A stretch of 64,000 nucleotides of DNA from Selenomonadales bacterium (GCA_003150515.1 QALW01000021.1:153760-217759); one strand, 5' to 3'. Positions 26,146-34,663 are shown, counted from the first letter of the stretch. Notes: generated by a model from the letters alone, not told the origin. A program made the numbers and translations.

Positions 26146-27024
26146 ATGAACGACATATATAACGAATATATAGCCAAGGCAAATATTCTTATGGAGGCCC
26201 TGCCCTATATTCAAAAGCTTTCGGGCAAAACGGTTGTTATTAAATACGGCGGCAACGCTATGACAAACCAGGACATAACCAAAACCATTCTGCAGGATAT
26301 TACCCTGCTTAAATATGTAGGAGTAAACCCGGTAGTGGTGCACGGAGGCGGGCCCGAAATAAATAAAATGCTGGCCAAACTGGAGATTCAATCCTCTTTT
26401 CATAACGGACTGCGCATAACGGATGCCGCTACAATGGAAGTTGTGCAGATGGTGCTGACGGGCAAAATCAATAAGGACATCGTTTCCAGCATTAACGCCC
26501 TCGGGGGCAAAGCAATAGGTTTAAGCGGCAAGGATGCCTCTCTTATAACGGTAGAAAAAAAGCCTCCGACTTCAGACGGCGTAGATTTAGGCTTTGTAGG
26601 AAAAGTAACGGGAATAAACACCAAACTGCTTGAAAAGCTTGTGCAGGACGAATATATTCCCGTAATAGCGCCCGTAGGAGCGGACGAACAAGGCAACAGC
26701 TATAATATCAACGCCGATACCGTAGCGGGAGAAATCGCCGCCCGGCTCCAGGCGGAAAAACTTATATTCCTGACCGACACAGACGGCATATATGAAGATT
26801 ACCAGGACAAAAATTCCCTGATGAGCGTTATATCCATCGAAAAAATAAACGATATGATAGCTTCAGGCGCCATTGAGGGAGGCATGATCCCAAAGGTGCA
26901 GGGCTGCATAAAAGGTATAGAATCAGGCGTGCACCGCACCCATATTCTTAACGGTACCATTCCTCACCCTCTTATACTTGAAATATTCACCGACAAAGGT
27001 ATCGGCACAATGGTGCATAAATAG
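26146..27024 (+). CDS. argB: Acetylglutamate kinase
   Basis: The 292-residue kinase phosphorylates N-acetylglutamate, the second step of the linear or cyclic arginine pathway. KYGGNAM near residue 34 and VHGGGPEIN near residue 66 form the nucleotide and phosphate sites, and GGMIPKVQGC near the C-terminus is conserved. The N-terminal extension (YNEYIAKANILMEALPYIQKL split over residues 5-25) is the helix found in arginine-inhibited hexameric ArgB, suggesting feedback control. AAAGGAGG precedes the ATG, 15 bases after argC. Confidence 0.97.
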   Translation: MNDIYNEYIAKANILMEALPYIQKLSGKTVVIKYGGNAMTNQDITKTILQDITLLKYVGVNPVVVHGGGPEINKMLAKLEIQSSFHNGLRITDAATMEVVQMVLTGKINKDIVSSINALGGKAIGLSGKDASLITVEKKPPTSDGVDLGFVGKVTGINTKLLEKLVQDEYIPVIAPVGADEQGNSYNINADTVAGEIAARLQAEKLIFLTDTDGIYEDYQDKNSLMSVISIEKINDMIASGAIEGGMIPKVQGCIKGIESGVHRTHILNGTIPHPLILEIFTDKGIGTMVHK

Positions 27025-27037
27025 GGAGGCGCGCAAA

Positions 27038-28231
27038 ATGAAGCTGGATAAAATAATGGAATTGGATAAGCAATATTATATGAATACGTTCGGCAGCCGC
27101 ACGCCTATATGCTTTGAATACGGCAAGGGCAGCACGCTTTATGATACGTCGGGCAGGGCCTATACCGATTTTCTCGGCGGAATAGCCGTAAACTGCCTGG
27201 GATACGGAGACCAGGGCTTAATTGACGCCATAAGCGGGCAGGCGGCGAAAATAATTCATTGCTCCAATCTTTTCTATATAGAAAATCAGGCCGAGCTGGC
27301 TCGAGAATTAAATGGGTTATCGGGCGGCTATAAATGCTTTTTCTGCAACAGCGGCGCCGAAGCCAACGAGGGCGCTTTTAAGCTGGCCCGCAAATATTTT
27401 TACGCACGCGGCCAGGACAGATATGAAATTATCTCCGCCAAGAATTCCTTCCACGGCCGCACTATGGCCGCCCTTGCGGCTACAGGCCAGGAAAAATATC
27501 AATTGCCCTATTCCCCGCTGCCCGCAGGCTTTATAAACGTCCAATACAATTCCATAGAGGCCATCAAAGAAGCGCTTACTCCCCATACGGCCGCCGTAAT
27601 GCTTGAAACAATTCAGGGAGAGAGCGGAGTTATAGAGGGAACTCCCCAATATCTTGAGGCGGTAAGCGATTTATGCAAAAAAGAAGGGCTCCTGCTTATA
27701 ATAGACGAAGTGCAGACGGGCATGGGGCGCACAGGCGTTATGTTCTCCTTCCAGCGCTATAATTTAAAGCCGGATATTTTCACTCTGGCCAAAGGCCTGG
27801 GGGGCGGCGTGCCCATAGGGGCCGTGCTCGCCCTTCCCGGCGTATCCGACGCTTTCGCCCCGGGAGATCACGGCACCACTTTCGGCGGCAACCCCTTAGC
27901 CTGTGCCGCGGCGCTTTATATAACCGGGCGCCTGGATGAAAATATGATGAAACAGGTAACGCAAAAAGGCGAATATTTGAAAAGCCGCCTGGCCGGATTG
28001 GCTCAGAAATTTTCCTTTATAAAAGAAATCCGCGGCAAAGGGCTGTTAACGGGCATGGAACTGGATAACGGCGTGCCCGGCAGGGAAATTGTCTCCAAAG
28101 CATTGGAAAAGGGTTTTATTCTCAACTGCGCCGGACATAACACCCTGCGCTTCGCCCCGCCCTTTATAATAACTGCCGAAGAAATAGACGCGCTTATAAC
28201 TGCGCTCAACGAGATTTTTATTACTATTTAA
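27038..28231 (+). CDS. argD: Acetylornithine aminotransferase
   Basis: A class III PLP aminotransferase of 397 residues that converts N-acetylglutamate semialdehyde to N-acetylornithine with glutamate. FFCNSGAEANEGAFKLARK and the PLP lysine in FTLAKGLGGGVPIGA are visible. IIDEVQTGMGRTG is the cofactor aspartate region. The ATG at 27038 is preceded by AGGGAGG and sits 13 bases after argB; a longer reading would overlap argB by 47 bases. In Clostridia the same enzyme may also serve as succinyldiaminopimelate aminotransferase. Confidence 0.96.
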   Translation: MKLDKIMELDKQYYMNTFGSRTPICFEYGKGSTLYDTSGRAYTDFLGGIAVNCLGYGDQGLIDAISGQAAKIIHCSNLFYIENQAELARELNGLSGGYKCFFCNSGAEANEGAFKLARKYFYARGQDRYEIISAKNSFHGRTMAALAATGQEKYQLPYSPLPAGFINVQYNSIEAIKEALTPHTAAVMLETIQGESGVIEGTPQYLEAVSDLCKKEGLLLIIDEVQTGMGRTGVMFSFQRYNLKPDIFTLAKGLGGGVPIGAVLALPGVSDAFAPGDHGTTFGGNPLACAAALYITGRLDENMMKQVTQKGEYLKSRLAGLAQKFSFIKEIRGKGLLTGMELDNGVPGREIVSKALEKGFILNCAGHNTLRFAPPFIITAEEIDALITALNEIFITI

Positions 28232-28246
28232 AAGGAGTTGTCAAAG

Positions 28247-29215
28247 ATGAATCTGGAAAACTACGCTCCCCAAAAGCCATTTAGCCAAAAACATCTGCTG
28301 CGCCTGCAGGATTATACTAAAGACGAAATATTGCAGGTGCTCTCTCTTGCCCTGGATTTAAAGGCCAGGCAGAAGGCCCATATCCCCCATAAATTGCTTG
28401 AGGGCAAAACGCTGGCTATGATATTTACTAAATCCTCCACCCGCACGCGCGTTTCCTTTGAAACGGGAATGCAGCAGCTTGGCGGGCACGCCATGTTTTT
28501 AAGCGGCAATGATATACAGCTTGGCCGCGGCGAGCCTATATCGGATACGGCCAGAGTTATGTCCCGCATGGTGGACGGCATAATGATCCGCACCTTTAAG
28601 CAGTCGGACGTGGAGGAACTGGCCAAATACGGCTCGGTGCCGGTCATCAACGGCTTGACCGACCTGCTGCACCCATGCCAGGTTCTGGCCGATCTGCTGA
28701 CAATATACGAACACAAAAAAGCTCTGAAAGGGCTTAAATTGGCTTATCTCGGAGACGGCAACAATATGGCGCATTCTCTGCTTATAGGATGCTCCAAGGT
28801 TGGAATGGACGTAGCCGTCGGCTGCCCCGAAGGATATATGCCCGAGGAAGAAATCGTCCGCCAGGCGCAGGCAAACGCTCAGGCGGAAGGCTCCAAGGTA
28901 TTAATTACATCCAGCCCCCAGGAAGCAGTGGAACAGGCCGACGTAGTTTACGCCGACGTATGGGCCAGCATGGGCCAGGAAGCCGAGCAGAAAAAGCGTG
29001 AAAAAATATTCCCGCCCTACCAGGTAAATAAAGCGCTTTTTTCTCTGGCTAAGCCCGGCGCAATATTTTTGCATTGCCTGCCCGCTCACCGCGGCGAAGA
29101 GGTGACTTCTGACGTAATAGATTCAGACGCAAGCGTAATCTTCGACGAAGCGGAAAACCGCCTGCACGCGCAAAAAGCCGTAATGGCCCTGCTTATGGGG
29201 GAGGCCTCCAAATAA
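28247..29215 (+). CDS. argF: Ornithine carbamoyltransferase
   Basis: Makes citrulline from ornithine and carbamoyl phosphate. The 322-residue protein carries STRTRVSFE (carbamoyl-phosphate loop), HPCQVLADL and HCLPAHRGEEV, with the ornithine loop following. The ATG at 28247 has AAAGGAG nine bases upstream; an in-frame TTG at 28238 directly abuts that site. The stop codon overlaps the start of the next gene (TAATG), indicating translational coupling to the GNAT gene. Confidence 0.96.
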   Translation: MNLENYAPQKPFSQKHLLRLQDYTKDEILQVLSLALDLKARQKAHIPHKLLEGKTLAMIFTKSSTRTRVSFETGMQQLGGHAMFLSGNDIQLGRGEPISDTARVMSRMVDGIMIRTFKQSDVEELAKYGSVPVINGLTDLLHPCQVLADLLTIYEHKKALKGLKLAYLGDGNNMAHSLLIGCSKVGMDVAVGCPEGYMPEEEIVRQAQANAQAEGSKVLITSSPQEAVEQADVVYADVWASMGQEAEQKKREKIFPPYQVNKALFSLAKPGAIFLHCLPAHRGEEVTSDVIDSDASVIFDEAENRLHAQKAVMALLMGEASK

Positions 29216-29727
29216 TGACGCAGATACGCTCGGCAAACGAAAGTGATGTTAAGGATATCCTGTATATAACAAAAGAGGCCTTTAAAAAATACGCCTCGGA
29301 TCTGGGCCAGCCTGAAAAGGTAATGGCCCTTAAGGAAAATGAGGCGACCATTCTGGACGAATTAAAGAGAAAGACTATTCTGCTCGGCTTTTACGACGGA
29401 CGGGCCGTAGGAACAGTACGATTTGAAAAAATCCCGGGAAATCTTGCATATATAACCCGTTTCGGAGTGCTGCCCGAAGCGCAGAAATGCGGCATGGGAC
29501 GCCTGCTTATTTCAGAAGTATGCGCCCGCTGCGCGCAGGAAGGCATAACGGCCGTGGCCCTTCATACCTGCACTAAAATGTTCCCCCTTGTTCGCTTTTA
29601 TTACGGACAGGGCTTCTATATTCATTCCACCACCCAAGACCGCGGCTATGTGCGCGGACTGTTTCTGAAGGAATTAACGGGGCAAACCCATGAAACCATG
29701 GATTTAAATTTTGTAAGCAAACTCTAA
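29215..29727 (+). CDS. GNAT acetyltransferase at the end of the arg operon (candidate N-acetylglutamate synthase)
   Basis: A 170-residue GNAT-fold acetyltransferase. The acetyl-CoA pyrophosphate loop is seen in GVLPEAQKCGMGRLL (about 80-94), preceded by a strand ending YITRFGV, and the C-terminal strand FYYGQGFYIHS is typical. The start overlaps the argF stop by one base and uses GGGGGAGG inside argF, so it is an integral member of the operon. The operon has no argJ or full-length argA, and short GNAT-type N-acetylglutamate synthases exist in other bacteria, so this could supply the missing first step. That is inference from context; a protein or small-molecule acetylase of unknown target is the alternative. 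Confidence 0.85.
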   Translation: MTQIRSANESDVKDILYITKEAFKKYASDLGQPEKVMALKENEATILDELKRKTILLGFYDGRAVGTVRFEKIPGNLAYITRFGVLPEAQKCGMGRLLISEVCARCAQEGITAVALHTCTKMFPLVRFYYGQGFYIHSTTQDRGYVRGLFLKELTGQTHETMDLNFVSKL

Positions 29728-29755
29728 AAGCTCCTTTTTGGGCGTTTTAAAAGTC

Positions 29756-29784
29756 TTGCGCGAACAATAAGATTATGCTATCAT
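29756..29784 (+). promoter_or_regulatory. Candidate promoter upstream of the DUF1858 gene
   Basis: -35 TTGCGC (29756-29761), a 17-base spacer and extended -10 TGC-TATCAT (TATCAT at 29779-29784). The leader of about 200 bases to the coding start includes a fragment of the MITE-like repeat. Confidence 0.4.
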
Positions 29785-29805
29785 AAATTGCCGGATGATA
29801 TGCAG

Positions 29806-29886
29806 GGGTATTTCAAGACAACGCAACAAAGCGGACGCGCGGGCATTCTTCGCAAAAACGCATTGTACTTTAATTGTATTCTCTAA
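29806..29886 (+). mobile_element. Fragment of the MITE-like repeat family (copy 2)
   Basis: The right end (29859-29886), read as its reverse complement, is a 28-base terminal repeat differing from that of the full element at 37671-37950 at two positions. Upstream, TATTTCAAGACAACGC matches the interior of the full copy, and CGGACGCG matches copy 3. A left end is not visible, so the copy is truncated. Confidence 0.55.
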
Positions 29887-29985
29887 AGCTTATACGCGGC
29901 GGCCGCTTAATATTAAAACTTTTAAGCCCACGCCTTGGCCCCGGCGAAATATTCTTTCAGATTAATTAAAAAGGAAGTGTAGAAT

Positions 29986-30189
29986 ATGAAGCAGATTAAT
30001 AAGGATATGACCATCAGAGAGGTATTAAGCATTTGCCCTGATTCGGCGGCTATTTTCGCCGGTTACGGAATGTTTTGCATAGGCTGCCCCAGCGCCCAGG
30101 CAGAAACAGTAGAAGAAGCCTGCCAGGCTCACGGCATAGACTGCGAGGCTCTTATAACGGATATTAACGCCCAGGCGGAAAAAGCTTAA
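29986..30189 (+). CDS. DUF1858 small redox-type protein
   Basis: A 67-residue DUF1858 protein, the domain found alone and in hybrid-cluster-protein-associated redox disulfide proteins. TIREVLSICPDSAAIFAGYGM leads to CIGC (about residues 34-37), the likely redox or metal pair, and a helical C-terminus (VEEACQAHGIDCEALI) contains a third Cys. A good ribosome site (AAGGAAG) precedes it. It sits alone between the arg operon and the MarR regulator, with no hydroxylamine reductase gene beside it. Function unknown. Confidence 0.82.
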   Translation: MKQINKDMTIREVLSICPDSAAIFAGYGMFCIGCPSAQAETVEEACQAHGIDCEALITDINAQAEKA

Positions 30190-30196
30190 AAATATC

Positions 30197-30224
30197 TTGA
30201 CAAATAATTTAATAAATATAAAAT
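30197..30224 (+). promoter_or_regulatory. Promoter of the MarR-ABC operon
   Basis: -35 TTGACA (30197-30202), a 16-base spacer and -10 TAAAAT (30219-30224). The operator-like palindrome begins three bases downstream, covering the transcription start. Confidence 0.65.
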
Positions 30225-30226
30225 AT

Positions 30227-30257
30227 ACTTAACCGGTTAATTATTAATTGGTTAAGT
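30227..30257 (+). promoter_or_regulatory. Candidate MarR operator (31-bp imperfect palindrome)
   Basis: ACTTAACC at the left is mirrored by GGTTAAGT at the right, with TTAAT/ATTAA inner halves. Only two positions per arm fail to match. The size and position, just after the -10, suit a dimer of the MarR-family regulator encoded directly downstream, giving autorepression of the regulator and exporter genes. Confidence 0.6.
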
Positions 30258-30303
30258 ATTTTTTGTTTAAGGGGCTGATATTATTATAGAGCATCGCAAA
30301 GTT

Positions 30304-30783
30304 ATGAGACAGCTTAATAAGCTGCATCTGCTTCACCGCATTTATCTTCAGAGAGCCGCGGTTAATAACGGCCTTTACAACGGGCAGCCGCCTCTGCTTG
30401 AATATGTGGAAAAACATCCGGGCTGCACCCAGGCGGAGCTGGCGGATTTTTTAAAGGTATCTCCCCCCTGCATAGCCACATCCGTCAAACGCCTGCAAAA
30501 AGCCGGAATTATTACTAAAACCGAGGACGCCAGCGATATGCGCCGCTCCCACCTCTATCTTACTCCGCTCGGCCAAACAAAAAGCGAGCAATGCAGGCAG
30601 GCCGCCGACCAAATAGACAAGCAGATATTCAACGGCTTTACTTCGGAGGAAACAGAATGCTTTTACAGTATGCTGGACAGAATGCTTGCCAATCTATCTA
30701 TTGACGAATTTGCCGGAAAAAGCTTTGGCGCGCTGATGCAGACCGCCAAGGAGCTGGAAAAAAAAGAACCTGAACAAAATTGA
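30304..30783 (+). CDS. MarR family transcriptional regulator
   Basis: A 159-residue winged-helix regulator. QAELADFLKVSPPCIATSVKRLQKAGII (split over residues about 44-71) is the helix-turn-helix, followed by the wing DASDMRRSHLYLTPLG, typical of MarR. A 31-bp palindrome at its promoter suggests autoregulation. The best ribosome site, AAGGGG at 30269-30274, suits a start near 30280-30283, where only ATT codons exist in frame; from the ATG at 30304 the spacing is very long. Either an ATT start (adding EHRKV-type residues) or a weakly initiated ATG is possible. The ABC exporter genes follow. Confidence 0.88.
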   Translation: MRQLNKLHLLHRIYLQRAAVNNGLYNGQPPLLEYVEKHPGCTQAELADFLKVSPPCIATSVKRLQKAGIITKTEDASDMRRSHLYLTPLGQTKSEQCRQAADQIDKQIFNGFTSEETECFYSMLDRMLANLSIDEFAGKSFGALMQTAKELEKKEPEQN

Positions 30784-30813
30784 TTATCATGCTAGGAGGT
30801 ATAAGACTGAATT

Positions 30814-32539
30814 ATGTTCAAAGCGCTGCTGCCATATATGAAAAAAATACAAATATTCAACCATATTCGCGCCGTTATCCATTATCGCGGAAGTGCTTCT
30901 GGAAATATCCATACCCGTGCTTATGAGCCGGATAGTGGATATAGGCATTCCCCGGCAGGACTTGGCCTACATAGTAAAGATAGGGCTGCTCATGGTGTTG
31001 ATGGCTATATTAGGCATGTTCGCAGGCGCGCTTTCTTCCCGGCTGGCCGCTAAAGCCAGCATGGGCTTTGCAAGCGAATTGCGCAACGGACTATTTAAAA
31101 GCGTGCAAAGCTTCAGCTTTTCCAATATAGACCGTTTCAGCTCAGCTTCCCTCGTTACCCGGCTCACTACTGACGTAACCAACGCTCAGAACGCGTTTCA
31201 GATGTGCATACGAATGCTGGTGCGCTCCCCCGTCATGCTGATAGGAGCCACAATAATGGCTTTCAGCATTAACAGCAGTCTTGTAGCCGTCTTTCTTATA
31301 ACCATACCCATTCTTGCCGTTACTCTGTTTTTAATAACCAAAACCGCACATCCGCGTTTTATCGCAATGCTGAAAAAATACGACGGCCTTAATTCAGCCG
31401 TACAGGAAAATTTGATTTCCATAAGAGTAGTTAAATCTTTCGTCCGCTCGGACTACGAAAAAGCCAAATTTAAAAACGCCAACGACGGCCTTATGGACGC
31501 TTCCCTGCGTGCTGAAAAAGTAGTAATTTTCAATATGCCCATTATGCAGCTTTCGGTATACGCCTGCATAATAGCCATATTATGGTTCGGTGGCGGGCTC
31601 ATTGCTAACGGCAGCATGGAAACGGGCGAGCTGATCAGCTTCATCAGTTATGTTACCCAGATACTTATGAGCCTTATGATGATATGCATGGCTTTTACAA
31701 ATCTTGTTATATCCCGAGCCTCTTTAACACGCATAACCGAAGTGCTCAACGAGCAGCCCGTCATTAAGGACAGCGCGCAGGAGGATCTGGAGGTGGCAGA
31801 CGGCTCCATAGAATTCCGAAACGTCACCTTCGCATATTATTCCACGGCTGAAGAAGTCAATATTAAGAATGTAAATTTAAAAATACATTCGGGAGAAACC
31901 ATAGGCATTATAGGAGGCACGGGTTCAGCCAAATCCACTCTCGTTCAGCTTATTCCGCGGCTGTATGACGTTAACCAGGGCGAAGTTCTCGTCGGAGGCC
32001 GAAATGTTAAAGATTACAAGCTCAAAACCCTGCGCAGCTCTGTGGCCATGGTGCTTCAGAAAAACGTGCTTTTCAGCGGCACTATAAAGGATAATCTGCG
32101 CTGGGGCAACGCTCAGGCGACCGACCAGGAAATAGAGGAGTCCTGCCGCGCCGCCTGCGCTCATGATTTTATAACCGGCTTCCCCAACGGCTATGAAACC
32201 GAGCTGGGACAGGGAGGCGTTAACGTATCAGGCGGACAGAAGCAGCGCCTTTGCATAGCGCGGGCGCTTCTGTGCAAACCTAAAATATTAATCCTGGACG
32301 ACAGCACCAGCGCCGTGGACACGGCCACAGACGCAAGCATAAGAGACGCGCTCAAAACCGCCCTTAAAGGAAGCACCAAAATTATTATTGCGCAGAGAAT
32401 AACCAGCGTTTGCGAAGCGGACAGAATAATTGTAATGGACGACGGCAGCATAAGCGATATAGGCACGCATAAAGAGCTGCTTGAAAGAAATGAAATTTAC
32501 AGGGAAGTTTATAACTCCCAGCAGAAAGGAGTGGAATAA
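30814..32539 (+). CDS. ABC exporter subunit 1 (TM + ATPase), with an apparent +1 frameshift at an A7 run
   Basis: One half of a heterodimeric type IV/B ABC exporter. The expected N-terminus, MFKALLPYMKK, starts at 30814 after AGGAGG. At the run of seven A (30841-30847) the frame must move by one base to continue as KYKYSTIFAPL and into the intact frame that runs to 32539. As written, the long frame can start only at the GTG at 30893. The ATPase has Walker A GGTGSAKST (Ala replaces the last Gly), signature VSGGQ and Walker B ILILDDSTSAVD, where Asp replaces the catalytic Glu. A degenerate site of this kind is usual in one half of such pairs. Its partner follows after two bases. The frameshift may be a sequencing error, a phase-variable switch, or real inactivation. 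Confidence 0.82.
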
Positions 32540-32541
32540 AT

Positions 32542-34440
32542 ATGCCCCCTATCGCGCACGCGCACGGCGGAAGAAAGCCTCAAAATGCCGCGGCGGCTTT
32601 AAAACGGCTATTGAAATATATGCTTAAAAGCAAATGGATGCTCTTTGCCGTATTTATCTTTGTTATTTTTACTTCCCTTGCGGGCGTTATCGGCACATCC
32701 ATGCTGGAGCCCATTATTAACGATACTATTCTTCCTCTTGTGGGCATTTCTCCTGTATTTGAGGATTTTCTGCCCCTGCTGAAAATGTTGACTCTGCTGG
32801 CGCTCGTATATATCATAGGCGCGCTAAGCTCGTATTTCCAGCAGTTTTTTATGATACGCATATCCAACCGCGCCTTGAATAATATCAGGCATGATTTATT
32901 CAACCGCCTGGAGGATTTGCCTATAAAATATTTTGACACTCATACCCACGGCGAGATAATGAGCCGCTTTACCAACGACGTGGATACCGTCCGCGAAGCC
33001 ATGAGCCAGGGGATAACCCAGCTTATGTCCAGCGCGATAACCATAACCGCGACCTTTATCGCCATGCTTATAAAAAGCCCGCTGCTTACATTAATTATAG
33101 TTTTAATGCTGGTTATAATGCTTTTCATAACAAAATACATAGGCACGCGCTCCTCTAAAAATTTCCGGCTTCAGCAAAAGGCTCTGGGACGCGCCAACGG
33201 CTATATAGAGGAAATAATTGAGGGACAAAAGGTTGTTAAGGTATTCTGTCACGAAAACGCCGTAGAAAGCGAATTTGCCGGGCTTAACGAAGATTTGCGC
33301 CAGGCAGCCACAAGCGCCAACACCTACGCCAGCATTATAATGCCTATTATGGGCAATCTATCCTATGTAAATTACGCGCTTATAGCGGCTCTGGGAGCAT
33401 GGATGACCATTTCGGGCATAGGAGGCATGGATATAGGCAAGCTTGCTTCCTTTCTGCAATATTCCCGTTCCTTCTCTCAGCCTATCACCCAAATCAGCAT
33501 GCTCTTTAATTCCATCCTGGCTTCTCTGGCGGGAGCAGAACGAATTTTTGAAGTTATTGACGCTCAGCCCGAGCAGGACAATGGGACTGTTACGCTGGTA
33601 AATTTAAAGCGTTCTCCTGACGGGAATTTAAGCGAATGCTCCCAGCGCACGGGCCTCTGGGCCTGGAAACGCCCGCACGAAGACGGAAGCGCGACTTATT
33701 CTCAGCTTAAGGGAGACGTACGCCTTGAAAACGTCGTTTTTGCATACCAGCCTGAAAAAACCATACTGCATAATATAAGCCTGTACGCCAAACCCGGCCA
33801 AAAAATAGCTTTCGTAGGCTCGACAGGCGCGGGCAAAACCACTATAACCAATTTAATCAACCGCTTTTATGAAATAAACGCGGGCAGTATACAATATGAC
33901 GGCATAAACATTTCTGAAATAAAAAAGGATTCACTTCGCCGGAGCCTGGCGCTCGTCTTGCAGGATACGCATCTTTTTACCGGGACAGTGCGCGAAAACA
34001 TACGTTACGGACGTCTGGACGCAACGGACAAGGAAGTAGAAGAAGCCGCCAGGCTGGCTAATGCCGACGCTTTTATAAAGCATCTGCCTGACGGATACGA
34101 TACTGTGCTAACCTCGGACGGTTCCAATCTCAGCCAGGGACAGCGCCAGCTTATAGCTATAGCGCGCGCGGCTGTAGCCGACCCGCCTGTGCTCATTCTG
34201 GACGAGGCCACCAGCAGCATTGACACCCGAACCGAGCATTTAATAGAACTGGGAATGGATAAGCTGATGCACGGACGGACGGTATTTGTTATAGCGCATC
34301 GTCTTTCTACCGTCCGCAATGCCGACGCTATTATGGTGCTGGAAAACGGAGAAATAATAGAACGGGGCAGCCATGACGAATTGCTCGCCCAAAAGGGCAA
34401 ATACTATCAGCTTTATACGGGCCAGTTCGAATTATCCTGA
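32542..34440 (+). CDS. ABC exporter subunit 2 (TM + ATPase)
   Basis: A 632-residue half-transporter with six membrane helices (about residues 30-330) and a C-terminal ATPase. Walker A is GSTGAGKTT, the signature is LSQGQ, and Walker B is LILDEATSSID with the catalytic Glu present, followed by an H-loop in VIAHRLS. An inserted segment between the two domains (about 355-390, GTVTLVNLKRSPDGN and on) is longer than in most relatives. It pairs with the upstream subunit, whose site is degenerate, giving the asymmetric heterodimer typical of BmrCD/LmrCD-like multidrug exporters. Control is probably by the MarR protein upstream. Confidence 0.9.
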   Translation: MPPIAHAHGGRKPQNAAAALKRLLKYMLKSKWMLFAVFIFVIFTSLAGVIGTSMLEPIINDTILPLVGISPVFEDFLPLLKMLTLLALVYIIGALSSYFQQFFMIRISNRALNNIRHDLFNRLEDLPIKYFDTHTHGEIMSRFTNDVDTVREAMSQGITQLMSSAITITATFIAMLIKSPLLTLIIVLMLVIMLFITKYIGTRSSKNFRLQQKALGRANGYIEEIIEGQKVVKVFCHENAVESEFAGLNEDLRQAATSANTYASIIMPIMGNLSYVNYALIAALGAWMTISGIGGMDIGKLASFLQYSRSFSQPITQISMLFNSILASLAGAERIFEVIDAQPEQDNGTVTLVNLKRSPDGNLSECSQRTGLWAWKRPHEDGSATYSQLKGDVRLENVVFAYQPEKTILHNISLYAKPGQKIAFVGSTGAGKTTITNLINRFYEINAGSIQYDGINISEIKKDSLRRSLALVLQDTHLFTGTVRENIRYGRLDATDKEVEEAARLANADAFIKHLPDGYDTVLTSDGSNLSQGQRQLIAIARAAVADPPVLILDEATSSIDTRTEHLIELGMDKLMHGRTVFVIAHRLSTVRNADAIMVLENGEIIERGSHDELLAQKGKYYQLYTGQFELS

Positions 34441-34463
34441 TATATTTCTAAAACCCTCGGCAT

Positions 34464-34629
34464 AATAAAAAGGCCGTGATAAGGGGGGCGTTAAGCCCAA
34501 TAGGGGGGCGGCGTTTGGCAGGCTGAACCGCCTGCCCGGCCGGAGCCTTCGGCTTCGGCCGGCGGCCCTTCGGGCCGCAAACGCCGCCCCCCTATTGGGC
34601 TTAACGCCCCCTTATCACGGCCTTTTATT
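34464..34629. repeat. Cloverleaf palindromic element B
   Basis: A nearly perfect outer stem of about 52 bp (34464-34517 with 34578-34629, small A/G run-length differences) encloses three arms: 34518-34535 (GCAGGC/GCCTGC, loop TGAACC), 34536-34562 (12 bp with one G:T, loop TTC) and 34562-34578 (7 bp, loop TTC). The outer arms begin in A-runs and end in T-runs, so it may also terminate the exporter transcript. Its core shares GCGGCGTTTGGCAGGCT and GGCCGCAAACGCCGC with element C2 at 50964-51074. Confidence 0.85.
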
Positions 34630-34663
34630 CCAGCATGAATTTTATCGGTATTTTGCAAAAGTA

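Noticed and set aside
30838..30850. Programmed -1 frameshifting at the A7 run
   Set aside because: The downstream frame is +1 relative to the ATG frame, so slippage by -1 as at classic A AAA AAA sites would not restore it.
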